Position numbers and translations under genes: made by a program. A stretch of DNA of 64,000 nt from Chitinophaga sp. sic0106 (GTDB lineage: Bacteria > Bacteroidota > Bacteroidia > Chitinophagales > Chitinophagaceae), in contig NZ_JAHUWJ010000006.1 in assembly GCF_019219075.1 (NCBI RefSeq), positions 62,001-126,000 of the forward strand. Reading direction: 5' to 3'. Every line of letters starts with the position of its first letter. Within the stretch, counting starts at the first letter, position 1. Under the pieces are notes generated by a model, which was given only the letters and a program-made list of their open reading frames with translations, was not told the DNA's origin and did not search any database. Positions 36,802-45,629 of the stretch are shown piece after piece.

Positions 36802-39165
36802 ATGGGCAAACAGACGGCACTGGTTACACTGGTACTGGTCATGTATTGCTGTACCCCTTTGTGGGCACAGTATCGCATATCCGGTAAAATTTCAGACAGC
36901 ACATATTCCCCTATTGCTTATGCCACTGTAGCGCTGATGCAGGACAGCATCCGCGCTGGAATTGGTTTTACCGATTCCACAGGAAGTTACACCCTGGCAG
37001 CTATTGCACCCGGTAAGTATCAGCAAGTAGTTACCTATCTGGGTAGTAAACTATGGGAAAATACAGTCCATATCAGCAGTGATACGGTAATGGATATACG
37101 AATTTTGGAAGTGACCGGAAAAGCACTGTCAGGCGTTACCATCACCGCTAACAGAAAGCTGGTAGAGCAGGTGGGAGATAAGTTGGTAGTGAATGTAGAG
37201 AATAGCTTCCTTGCCACAGGTTTTAATGCAACAGAAGTTTTACAGCGTAGTCCGAAATTAACAGTTGGTCCGGATGGTACGGTACTGATAGGCAACAGGA
37301 GTGTAACGCTGCTGGTTAACGGCCGTAAAGCCACCTTACAGGGAGCGGCACTGGGCAGCTTCTTATCCGGCCTCTCCGCAGAAGAAATTAAGCAAATTGA
37401 AATACAAAACAACGCCTCCGCAGAGCAGGAAGCCGCTGCCGGTGGCGGAGTGGTAAACATTGTCCTGAAAAAAAAGCTGAATGGTTTTAAAGCGATTGCT
37501 AAAACGTCTTATCTGTTCCGGCAACAGGAGTATGGTACTTATAATGGTAATATCAACCTGAACTATGGTTCTGAAAAGCTGGCAGTGTATTCAGTATTGG
37601 GGTATAACCATAACCGTGACCTCGGTAAAACAAACGGTAGGTTCGCCTATCAATCCGGTGTCACGAATGCCAATACTGCCACTTTTGATCAGCAGGATAA
37701 AAGCCTGGACCTGAGAACAGGGCTGGTGTACTACCCCGATAATAGAAATGAATTTGGTGTAGAAGCCTATTTGAACAAAAATAATTTCAACTTCAATGAG
37801 CTTGGCACACAAGTGCTCACCGTAAAAAATACCGCACCAGTCAATAGTAATATACATTCCATTTCAGGATTTGAAAACAAGCCCTGGTACATCACCCTTA
37901 ACTATGGCTATAAAACCGATACACTGGGAAGTAGTATCCAGTTTATTGGTGATATAGGAAGAGATAACAGCAGGCCTTTTAATGACGTGCAAACCAGCTA
38001 TCCTGCTGACGAGGTCCGGAACAGCCACTACATCTACCATACTACCGCATTATCTGATTATTATACCCTGCAGGCGGATTGGACACAGAAAATCAGCAAT
38101 GGTATTACTTTTCAGGCAGGGGTTAAATATGGAGATGTTAAACGCAGCAATGTATTAATTCCGCAATACCTGAAAGATGCCCGATGGGTTATTGATGAAA
38201 ATCAACACCAGGACTTCGATAATCACGAAAGCATACTCGCCGGCTATGCTATGGCCAGTAAACAGTGGAAGGCCCATTTTGTTAAGCTGGGATTAAGGGC
38301 GGAAAACACGGCTATTAAAGGTTTAAACAGAATTAATTATAAAGATGTGAGCCAGCACTATTCCAGGCTGTTTCCTAACATCTTCTATAAATATAACTGG
38401 ACCGCAGATAAAGGTTTTTCTGTTAACTATAAACGGAGTATCACCCGCCCATCCTTTGCGGACCTGAACCCTTATACCGTTAAGCAAAACGATTACCTCT
38501 ATCAAATAGGGAACCCTTACCTGCAGCCATTTTACATGGACATGGGTGAGCTGAGTCTGGACCTGCCTGCACAGTCGTTTACCGTTTTTGGCAGAAAAAC
38601 AGTGAATACCATTCAGGGAGCCTACTATACAGACACCAATCTGGTCAACTATTTCCAGCCCCAGAACTTCGGTAGATTTTTTGAAACCGGGATCGATCAT
38701 AATTATAGCGGGAATGTAACCAATTGGTTTTATACCAGTGTCAGTACCGGGATCTTCTATAATTCCTTTGAGGCAATTGATGGTGTAAACACGGCGGGAC
38801 TCTCATTTTACAATAATATCTATCTGCATTTCAGCCTCGCTAAAACCTGGTCGGCCGATGTGTTTAACAACTATCAGCACCGGTATCGGAATAAAAATCT
38901 CTTAGGGGAGCCGAAATATAAAACCGATGTAGTAGTAAAGAAAACTATCCCCGGTGCAGGTTTGATATTGATGCTGCGTGCCAATGATATTTTCAATACC
39001 CGCATTGATGAAAATCTGTCGTACTACAAGGATTTTACTTCCTACTTCTACATGAAACGCCTGACCCGGAGCATTTTATTCTCCATACAGTATTCATTTG
39101 ATAACAAGAAGAAGGTAAGTAATATGAGAGTGAGTACTGACAATGAAAGCAGACAAAGACTATAA
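36802..39165 (+). CDS. outer-membrane beta-barrel, TonB-receptor-like, RiPP locus
   Basis: A 787-residue protein with signal peptide (MGKQTALVTLVLVMYCCTPLWAQ), an N-terminal carboxypeptidase-D regulatory-like domain (about 24-110; ISGKISDSTYSPIAYATVALM), a TonB-plug-like domain (about 120-225; NATEVLQRSPKLTVGPDGTV, then GGGVVNIVLKKKLNG), and a C-terminal barrel of the Omp_b-brl_3 kind found in Bacteroidota. It precedes the precursor peptide gene by 82 bases on the same strand. Such barrels recur beside Bacteroidota RiPP loci in my memory; whether it exports, imports or senses the peptide is unknown. Confidence 0.85.
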   Translation: MGKQTALVTLVLVMYCCTPLWAQYRISGKISDSTYSPIAYATVALMQDSIRAGIGFTDSTGSYTLAAIAPGKYQQVVTYLGSKLWENTVHISSDTVMDIRILEVTGKALSGVTITANRKLVEQVGDKLVVNVENSFLATGFNATEVLQRSPKLTVGPDGTVLIGNRSVTLLVNGRKATLQGAALGSFLSGLSAEEIKQIEIQNNASAEQEAAAGGGVVNIVLKKKLNGFKAIAKTSYLFRQQEYGTYNGNINLNYGSEKLAVYSVLGYNHNRDLGKTNGRFAYQSGVTNANTATFDQQDKSLDLRTGLVYYPDNRNEFGVEAYLNKNNFNFNELGTQVLTVKNTAPVNSNIHSISGFENKPWYITLNYGYKTDTLGSSIQFIGDIGRDNSRPFNDVQTSYPADEVRNSHYIYHTTALSDYYTLQADWTQKISNGITFQAGVKYGDVKRSNVLIPQYLKDARWVIDENQHQDFDNHESILAGYAMASKQWKAHFVKLGLRAENTAIKGLNRINYKDVSQHYSRLFPNIFYKYNWTADKGFSVNYKRSITRPSFADLNPYTVKQNDYLYQIGNPYLQPFYMDMGELSLDLPAQSFTVFGRKTVNTIQGAYYTDTNLVNYFQPQNFGRFFETGIDHNYSGNVTNWFYTSVSTGIFYNSFEAIDGVNTAGLSFYNNIYLHFSLAKTWSADVFNNYQHRYRNKNLLGEPKYKTDVVVKKTIPGAGLILMLRANDIFNTRIDENLSYYKDFTSYFYMKRLTRSILFSIQYSFDNKKKVSNMRVSTDNESRQRL

Positions 39166-39247
39166 CGCTATATAGTAAAACTCGTTGCAACAAGGAGATT
39201 GCTGAAAATCCTGAAGAGAGTAAGCATGAGACTTAAAACTTAAAAAC

Positions 39248-39430
39248 ATGAAAGCAAAAAACAATTTAAAAGGTCTGGAGAAAAAAGTAACTCCCCTGAA
39301 ACAAAACGAACAAGGTAAACTGAAAGGTGGTTTCTCTGCATTTGGTGCCACTGAACCAGTTAAAACCGAACCAGTAAACGTAAACGTGGACGTGGCTTCT
39401 GGTCATACCTGTGCTTGCGCTTGCAAATAA
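39248..39430 (+). CDS. RiPP precursor peptide with double-Gly leader and CxCxC tail
   Basis: A 60-residue peptide. The leader (1-28) is hydrophilic and Lys/Glu-rich, ends in LKGG (Gly27-Gly28), the cut site read by C39 peptidase exporters, and contains the conserved-looking LKQNEQGKLKGG. The core would be residues 29-60 (32 residues): FSAFGA, then a TEPV repeat (TEPVKTEPV), then NVNVDV, then Gly-His-Thr-Cys-Ala-Cys-Ala-Cys-Lys. Three cysteines at 55, 57 and 59 alternate with Ala at the very end. Radical SAM and C39 exporter genes follow directly. Thioether or other radical-made crosslinks are plausible but not shown. A-rich leader before the ATG is typical of Bacteroidota. Confidence 0.85.
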   Translation: MKAKNNLKGLEKKVTPLKQNEQGKLKGGFSAFGATEPVKTEPVNVNVDVASGHTCACACK

Positions 39431-39443
39431 TTTGGAACGTTAA

Positions 39444-39476
39444 AGCCGGTTTTAGCTTGCTAAAACCGGCTCTTTA
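39444..39476 (+). terminator. hairpin between precursor and radical SAM genes (attenuator)
   Basis: Perfect 12-base inverted repeat: arm AGCCGGTTTTAG at 39444-39455, loop CTTG, arm 39460-39471, followed by CTTTAT, a weak T-tract. It starts 13 bases after the precursor stop and ends before the radical SAM ATG. A leaky stop or 3' stabiliser here would leave more precursor mRNA than enzyme mRNA. Confidence 0.75.
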
Positions 39477-39500
39477 TGTAAGCTTTCTAAACATAATCGT

Positions 39501-40802
39501 ATGAAATTAAGTCGATTCAATACCGCCGTGCCATACGGTGATGCTATTGTATATCATAACTCCTTTGCCAATAAGTTCTTACTCCTGGATACCTCCCTGT
39601 ATGATATGCTGATGGTGATCAAAACCCCGGCAGACGTAGAAGAGCTCTATGAAATCCATGAGGAATTTTATGACGCACTGGTAGATCTTGGATTTATAGT
39701 GGAGGATGAAATAGACGAATTGCAGCGTGCCCGCGACCTCATTACCAGTATCGACAATCAGGATCACTACTTTCACCTGATTGTGAATCCAACTATGAAC
39801 TGTAATTTCAGTTGCTGGTACTGCTACGAAAATCATGAACGTAAATCCAGGATTACCGACGACGTGATTGATAAGATCGAGCTGTTAATTGAAAATATTT
39901 TCCGGCAAAATCCCAGCATCCAGATTTTCAGCCTCTCATTTTTCGGTGGAGAGCCATTGCTGTTCTACGATAAAATGAGTATTTTAATGAAACGCGCCAA
40001 AGCCATTACTGACAGGCTGGGCAAGGAACTGCAAATATCTATTACTTCCAACGGTTTGCTGATCGACAAGGAAATTATTGAAGAGCTGAAAGGATATATT
40101 GTTTCAGGATTTCAGATCACCCTGGATGGCAACCGGGAGCAGCACGACCAGGTACGTTTCGTGTCCAAATCAAAAGGCTCCTATGACAAGATCATTGCCA
40201 ATATCAAGGACCTGGCCAGGAACGGCTTTATTGTTACCCTCCGCATCAATTTTACCGCCGCAAACCTCAACGGCCTGGAAGATGTGATCAACGACCTGGA
40301 TGATTTGACGGTAGAAGAAAAGAGCCTGATTTCTTTATCAATGCAGAAGGTATTCCAGGAGCCCGGAACGCCTGAACTGGTGGCACGTGTGGCTACTTTT
40401 AAAGAATACGCCAAAGAGCGTCATATCATTCACAGAAGCGCTATCCTGGCGGATACGGTACGCAGCTCGTGCTATGCAGATAAGGTAAACGAGGCAGTTA
40501 TCAATTACAACGGAGATGTGTACAAATGTAACGCCCGTGACTTCAATCAGAAAAACAAGGAAGGCGTATTAACCGAACAGGGAGAAATCGTTTGGAATGA
40601 GCAACATACCCGCCGGCTTACACCCAAGCTGACCAATAAACCTTGCCAGGAGTGCTCTATCATGCCTATTTGCGGTGGTGGTTGCAGCCAGATGGTGCTG
40701 GAGAATCTCGATAAGGATTACTGTGTACATGAATTTGATGAAAACAGTAAAAAGCAACTGGTGCTGGAAATGTTTTTAGATCAGCAAACTACAAGTATAT
40801 AA
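39501..40802 (+). CDS. radical SAM/SPASM peptide-modifying enzyme
   Basis: A 433-residue enzyme. Residues 1-90 look like a small winged-helix (PqqD/RRE-like) leader-binding region. The radical SAM cluster motif CxxxCxxC is C101, C105, C108 (MNCNFSCWYCYE). The C-terminal SPASM region has C324 and C343, then C382, C385, C391, C395 and C408, enough for two auxiliary 4Fe-4S clusters. Such enzymes install crosslinks (often Cys thioethers) on RiPP precursors. The precursor gene is 70 bases upstream past a hairpin and the exporter gene starts 1 base after its stop. Substrate assignment to the 60-residue peptide is inference from neighbourhood. Confidence 0.9.
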   Translation: MKLSRFNTAVPYGDAIVYHNSFANKFLLLDTSLYDMLMVIKTPADVEELYEIHEEFYDALVDLGFIVEDEIDELQRARDLITSIDNQDHYFHLIVNPTMNCNFSCWYCYENHERKSRITDDVIDKIELLIENIFRQNPSIQIFSLSFFGGEPLLFYDKMSILMKRAKAITDRLGKELQISITSNGLLIDKEIIEELKGYIVSGFQITLDGNREQHDQVRFVSKSKGSYDKIIANIKDLARNGFIVTLRINFTAANLNGLEDVINDLDDLTVEEKSLISLSMQKVFQEPGTPELVARVATFKEYAKERHIIHRSAILADTVRSSCYADKVNEAVINYNGDVYKCNARDFNQKNKEGVLTEQGEIVWNEQHTRRLTPKLTNKPCQECSIMPICGGGCSQMVLENLDKDYCVHEFDENSKKQLVLEMFLDQQTTSI

Positions 40803-40803
40803 G

Positions 40804-42999
40804 ATGAAATTTTTTCCTCAGCATGATCAGATGGATTGCGGGCCCGCCTGCCTGGCTATGGTAGCGTCGTACTACGACAAAATCTATGGCCTGACCTATC
40901 TCCGTGAGCATTCTTTTATTTCCAGGGAAGGGGTATCCCTCCTGGGGATAAGTGAGGCGGCCCAGCGGATAGGCATGGAAACGCTGCCCGGGAAGCTCAC
41001 GATCGACATGCTTGCGGAGGATAATACGCCGCTGCCGGCGATCCTGCACTGGAATCAGAATCATTTTGTGGTACTCAGCAAGGTACACCGCCAGCTGTTT
41101 ACCGGTAAACTGCTCTTTACCATTGCAGATCCGGCGCATGGCTTCATTACATTAACGCAGGAACGCTTTGCGCAGCAGTGGCTTTCGGACGGAGAGGAGG
41201 GGGTGGCGCTTTTTTTGCATCCCACCGCGGCTTTCGAAAACTTCGATCCGCCGAAGGAGAATAATGCCTCCATCCGTTACCTGTTTAGCTACCTGGTTCC
41301 GCATAAGCGCCCGCTGATATGGATGCTGCTGCTCCTGTTGCTGGGTTCCTGCATTTCACTCACGTTTCCGTTTCTTACCCAAAGCTTGATTGACCGGGGC
41401 GTGAATGGCAAAAACCTGCATTTCATCACCCTGGTATTATTAGCGCAGCTAAGCCTGTATTTAGGCTCCCTGGGTATGGAATTGCTGCGCAACTGGATGA
41501 TGATGGTGGTGGCTACCAAGGTGAATATTCAGATTATTTCGGATTTCCTGCGGAAACTGCTGAAGCTGCCGATTAAGTTTTTTGATACGAAGCTGATGGG
41601 AGATTTTAATCAGCGTATAGCCGATCACGATAGGATAGAAACCTTTCTTACCTCCCAGAGCCTGCTGACGTTTTTTTCCATGATCACCTTCCTCGTGTTT
41701 TTTGGAGTGCTGTGGTATTACAATCCGCAACTGCTGCTCATTTACCTGGGACTTAGTACCGTAGCGGTTTTGTGGTCGCTGTACTGGATGAGGCAACGTA
41801 AGATCCTGGATTATTTCAGGTTTCAGCTGCGCAGTGAAAATCAGCAGTCGATCTTTGAAATTATCAATGGGGTCACGGAGATGAAGCTCAACCAGTTTGA
41901 AGATTATAAAAGAACGGAGTGGGAAAAAATCCAGCATAAGATTTTTAAGGTAAACATCCGTAGTATGAAACTGAACCAGCTGCAGCTGTCTGGCTTTGAG
42001 TTTCTGAACCAGCTGAAAAACATACTGGTAACTTTCATGGCGGCTTCCCTGGTGGTAACCGGCCATATGACGCTGGGTGCGCTGCTCAGCGTGTCTTATA
42101 TCATCGGGCAAATGAATACGCCGATTAACCAGCTGGTGAATTTTTTCCGTTCGTTGCAGGACGCCAGGCTGAGCATGGCACGTCTCAACGAAGTACAGCA
42201 GCACGAGGAGGAAGATGCCATGGGAGCAATGAGTAACGGTCATGAACACACGCTGACGAGTCTGGATTTTAGATTGTCGGGATTAGATTTTCAGTACGAA
42301 GGACCCGCATCTCCCTATGTTTTAAAGAATATAAACCTGCATATACCCCAGGGAAAGGTGACAGCTATTGTAGGGGCCAGCGGAAGCGGGAAAACCACGC
42401 TGATGAAACTGTTGCTGAAATTCTATGAACCGGTGAAAGGGCAGATCACGCTGGGGGAAAGCCCGTTGCAGGGGGTGTCGCACCTATGGCTGCGGCGCAA
42501 TAGCGGTGTGGTGTTGCAGGACGGATTTATTTTTGGAGATACTATTTTGCGCAACATAGTATGCGGGGAGGAGGAGATAGATATGGAGCGCCTGATACAT
42601 GCCTTGCGTATTGCTAATATCAATTCATTTGTAGAACAGCTGCCGTTGCAGCTGAACACGAAGATAGGCGCCTCCGGCAGTGGTATTTCCGGAGGGCAGC
42701 GCCAAAGAATTTTAATTGCGCGGGCGGTGTATAAAAATCCGCAGTTTCTCTTTTTTGATGAAGCTACTTCCGCGCTCGATGCGGAGAATGAAAAAGTGAT
42801 CCACGATAATTTGCAAACGTTTTTCAAAGGAAAAACGGTGGTGATCATTGCCCATCGGCTATCAACCGTAAAAAATGCGGATCAGATCATTGTATTGAAG
42901 GAAGGCCAGATTGTGGAATTTGGCACTCACCCGCAGTTGGTGGAAAAGAAAATGAATTATTTTAACCTGGTGAAAAATCAGCTGGAGTTGGGGGTATAG
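40804..42999 (+). CDS. peptidase-domain ABC exporter (C39), processes the RiPP leader
   Basis: A 731-residue PCAT-type transporter. N-terminal C39 Cys peptidase (about 1-140) with Cys12 (MDCGPAC), His87 (NQNHFVV) and Asp109 (IADPAHG), which cuts leaders after Gly-Gly. Membrane part about 150-460 (LIWMLLLLLLGSCISLTFPF and others). ATP-binding domain: Walker A GASGSGKTT at 524-532, signature ISGGQRQR, Walker B FLFFDEATSALD, and the H-loop IIAHRLS. It should remove the leader ending LKGG and pump the core across the inner membrane. No HlyD-type adaptor or TolC-type channel gene is next to it. Ends 10 bases before a convergent gene. Confidence 0.93.
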   Translation: MKFFPQHDQMDCGPACLAMVASYYDKIYGLTYLREHSFISREGVSLLGISEAAQRIGMETLPGKLTIDMLAEDNTPLPAILHWNQNHFVVLSKVHRQLFTGKLLFTIADPAHGFITLTQERFAQQWLSDGEEGVALFLHPTAAFENFDPPKENNASIRYLFSYLVPHKRPLIWMLLLLLLGSCISLTFPFLTQSLIDRGVNGKNLHFITLVLLAQLSLYLGSLGMELLRNWMMMVVATKVNIQIISDFLRKLLKLPIKFFDTKLMGDFNQRIADHDRIETFLTSQSLLTFFSMITFLVFFGVLWYYNPQLLLIYLGLSTVAVLWSLYWMRQRKILDYFRFQLRSENQQSIFEIINGVTEMKLNQFEDYKRTEWEKIQHKIFKVNIRSMKLNQLQLSGFEFLNQLKNILVTFMAASLVVTGHMTLGALLSVSYIIGQMNTPINQLVNFFRSLQDARLSMARLNEVQQHEEEDAMGAMSNGHEHTLTSLDFRLSGLDFQYEGPASPYVLKNINLHIPQGKVTAIVGASGSGKTTLMKLLLKFYEPVKGQITLGESPLQGVSHLWLRRNSGVVLQDGFIFGDTILRNIVCGEEEIDMERLIHALRIANINSFVEQLPLQLNTKIGASGSGISGGQRQRILIARAVYKNPQFLFFDEATSALDAENEKVIHDNLQTFFKGKTVVIIAHRLSTVKNADQIIVLKEGQIVEFGTHPQLVEKKMNYFNLVKNQLELGV

Positions 43000-43009
43000 T
43001 CATACCACT

Positions 43010-44179
43010 TTATGTCCGTTTCCAGAATCTTATTTTTACCATAAATGTTTGCTCATAATTATCCCAGTCCGGGTTGTGTTCAACATAGAACCCATATTTT
43101 TCAGTGGGATGTGTGACCACAAAATTGCGTTCGTAGATGTTGATATATGCCGGAGGTACATTATTCTTAAATAACTGTAAACACAGCTCATAGGCCCTCA
43201 ACCTTTCAGCGGCACTGGCGTAACTATAGGAATATGCAAACTCAGTCAGTTTATCATTTTTGAATTCAATGTATTTTACGGGAGAAAGAATTTTGTTTTT
43301 CTTTTTTCTACTCATATCATAGTAGATTTTAGTGTTTCCTCCATCCGAGATAAGTGCATTTTCCCTGGTAAAGAACAATGCTGCTACCTCAGGTTTTTTC
43401 TGCGTAAAGCTGGCCTGGGACATGCCAATTCTGATACCGAGCAGGTCGGAAATACTATCTATCAACACGGCGGTTCTTACCATGGCTACTTGGGTTTTCA
43501 CCTCTTTCTCCTTCTCCCGTGTCTGTACTATTTGCTCCGCCTCCATATTATAGATGGAGTTAGGGTGCTTTTTTATGAATGCTGCCGGTCCCGTGCCCCA
43601 ATCCTTTTTTTGCGCTGCAATTTCTTCTGCTGTTATGAGTCCTTTCGCTTTTTGAAAGGCCAGGCATGCATCATATAGTTTGCTTACAAATCCGCTGCGG
43701 CTTTGGTTGTCCTTGCAAAAGAAGTTAACGAAGGCGGTGGCATGCGTGTTAATCACCTTGCCATTTTCATAGATATTTGTTTTAACCGAATCTCCACTTT
43801 TCAGATGCAGTTTGATGAGGATCAGCTCCTCGCTCAGATTTTCCCAGGTGATTCCTTTTACTTTTGAGAGATCAATGTTTTCCGTCAGGTAAAGGAGATC
43901 CCTGCCGTCCATATTTTTATAGAGTGCCTCCGTTCCTAACTGGTTATGAAAAGCCAGGTTGAAACTACTTTCCGGAAAGCTAAATTCCCATTTTGTACCA
44001 TGGTAGGTAAAGGAAAGATTGTTGGCTTCCATCTGGTAGCTGCTGATAACTTTTGAATAAGCATCCAGCGACTCGTAGGGGACGTTCTGTGCTTTTACCG
44101 GCAGTATTACAGCAAAAAATGATATAATTAGAAGAAAATGTTTCACGGGGTTGTTTTTATGCTTATTTATTAACTTCAT
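43010..44179 (-). CDS. exported protein of unknown function
   Basis: The frame is open to 44269, but the ATG at 44179 is chosen because MKLINKHKNNPVKHFLLIIS runs into a signal peptide ending PVKAQ; this gives about 389 residues. Family not recognised. The mature part is mixed alpha/beta with a Lys/Glu-rich helix (QTREKEKEVKTQVAMVRTA) and hydrophilic C-terminus. It overlaps the 3' end of the upstream 351-residue gene by 17 bases, so the two are probably coupled. Convergent with the RiPP exporter. Confidence 0.65.
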   Translation of the reverse strand: MKLINKHKNNPVKHFLLIISFFAVILPVKAQNVPYESLDAYSKVISSYQMEANNLSFTYHGTKWEFSFPESSFNLAFHNQLGTEALYKNMDGRDLLYLTENIDLSKVKGITWENLSEELILIKLHLKSGDSVKTNIYENGKVINTHATAFVNFFCKDNQSRSGFVSKLYDACLAFQKAKGLITAEEIAAQKKDWGTGPAAFIKKHPNSIYNMEAEQIVQTREKEKEVKTQVAMVRTAVLIDSISDLLGIRIGMSQASFTQKKPEVAALFFTRENALISDGGNTKIYYDMSRKKKNKILSPVKYIEFKNDKLTEFAYSYSYASAAERLRAYELCLQLFKNNVPPAYINIYERNFVVTHPTEKYGFYVEHNPDWDNYEQTFMVKIRFWKRT

Positions 44180-45218
44180 CCCATTCCAGTTTGCCCTCAT
44201 TGGTGATAAAGTAGACGGTAGATTTGTCCCTGCCATATATTCGTATATATGCCCTGTAGGTTGATGCATCCCGTAGCTCCCTGGCCAACATGTAACTACC
44301 GTTCACTGCCGCACTTATTTGAACATAGGACCTTGAGCCTGGTTGTGCGTTGGGGATATCAAAAGTCTCCCCGGTTTTGTAGTTATAAAACTTAGCTGCG
44401 GGAAACTGATAGCCGTAGTATGGGTGGCCACCCAGACCAAATGGCTTTCCTTCCATCAAAATAAACCAGTCATCGGTAAAATGAACGATGGTGGAGATAT
44501 TATCGTTGTTAAACAGCCTTTTTCCGGTGGCATCTACCAGGTCGGATACCACATGGTCATCCACAATTTTGTTTAATACCGCTATGCCTACCCCCGGTGG
44601 AAAATTTGCGGTATTATGGCCTACCTGGCCTGGTACTCTTCTGACACCAATGCAGTATTTGAATTCGTCGTTATCCAGGATTTTTTTTCCATTCAATACA
44701 AAATAATTTATATCGCTGTATAGCTTATATATCTGGTTATTGCGCTCTGATTGATTGGGGTAATAAATCATGTAGGACACCGATTGATTGTCCGTTTGGC
44801 CGTCATCGTAGAAGTAACCGGCCTTCATCCCATCTATCTCTACCGGTGGTGGTGCGCCTGTACTTCCCTTTGTAGGTGACATCTTTAGTCCCAGTTCGGT
44901 GACACCTTTGTCGGCATCCCGTTTCCTTTTCATTTCTGCGTCCAATGCCCGTTGCTTTGCCAGGTTTTCGGCAGCAATGGCAGCATTTTTGGCGTCCTCT
45001 CGCCGTTTGTTTTCTGCTTTTCTGGCAGTGGCCTCTTTTTCGTCCTCCTTATCACAGGCGGGGCATATGGTATGGCCTTCCGCGTAGATATTTTTGTTGC
45101 GAAGGCTGTTTTTAGCGTATTTGCAAAATGATCCCGGCGTAGTGACGTGGGATTGTGCGGATAATTGGTTGACGGCAAAAAACAGTAGTACAGAGAGTAA
45201 GAACTTGATTCTTATCAT
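44163..45218 (-). CDS. exported protein with Cys motif and coiled coil, function unknown
   Basis: A 351-residue protein with a signal peptide ending QLSAQ (residue 22). After it come a Cys-containing region (FCKYAKNS, CPACDKED, a CxxC) and a charged Lys/Arg/Glu/Ala helix (about 60-105) likely to form a coiled coil. The rest is globular and Gly/Tyr-rich (GGHPYYGYQFPAAKFYNYK). Function not recognised. Translated ahead of the 389-residue exported gene, whose start overlaps its end. Confidence 0.65.
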   Translation of the reverse strand: MIRIKFLLSVLLFFAVNQLSAQSHVTTPGSFCKYAKNSLRNKNIYAEGHTICPACDKEDEKEATARKAENKRREDAKNAAIAAENLAKQRALDAEMKRKRDADKGVTELGLKMSPTKGSTGAPPPVEIDGMKAGYFYDDGQTDNQSVSYMIYYPNQSERNNQIYKLYSDINYFVLNGKKILDNDEFKYCIGVRRVPGQVGHNTANFPPGVGIAVLNKIVDDHVVSDLVDATGKRLFNNDNISTIVHFTDDWFILMEGKPFGLGGHPYYGYQFPAAKFYNYKTGETFDIPNAQPGSRSYVQISAAVNGSYMLARELRDASTYRAYIRIYGRDKSTVYFITNEGKLEWDEVNK

Positions 45219-45301
45219 AGGTGATTTTGTGCGGCTAAAATATAACTTATTATCTATAAGACGGCTACTTTTCGGTAAATCACCCGTAAGTATGACATCT
45301 C

Positions 45302-45328
45302 CCTAAAAAATAATGCATGTTTTTTAGG
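45302..45328. repeat. 9-base inverted repeat in the gap before GH30
   Basis: CCTAAAAAA at 45302-45310 and its exact complement at 45320-45328, spacer 9. Could be an operator or weak hairpin between the divergent genes at 45218 and 45630. Confidence 0.4.
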
Positions 45329-45376
45329 TGTATTATATGTAAGGCGATTGACTTTACAAACCTGTGTTTCCCAACA

Positions 45377-45394
45377 GTTACGTATAAACGTAAC
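45377..45394. promoter_or_regulatory. dyad GTTACG-N6-CGTAAC, possible operator
   Basis: Perfect 6-base arms around TATAAA, about 70 bases before the candidate promoter of the GH30 gene. This spacing suits a regulator-binding site. The gap 45219-45629 (411 bases) holds no gene. Confidence 0.4.
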
Positions 45395-45460
45395 ATGTGC
45401 CTTAAGTGAATTATTGTAGTATGTGAATAGTTGAAAATCAGTTATTTGTAATAATATCCT

Positions 45461-45493
45461 CTTGCTTTTTTGACTTTTATTTTGATAAATTTG
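45461..45493 (+). promoter_or_regulatory. possible promoter of the GH30 gene
   Basis: TAAATTTG at 45486-45493 matches the -7 consensus exactly; CTTG at 45461-45464 is 21 bases upstream as a near -33 element. The leader would be about 130 bases. Confidence 0.45.
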
Positions 45494-45629
45494 GTCAGGA
45501 AGAGATGAGCAGATCCTTTCATTTAGCCTTTCCCGTTAAGTCAGTACAGCCACGATTATGAATCACCCGATCACCAATAGCATGAACAGGAGGCTCACAC
45601 TCAGCTTATAACCAATAAAAATCCACATT

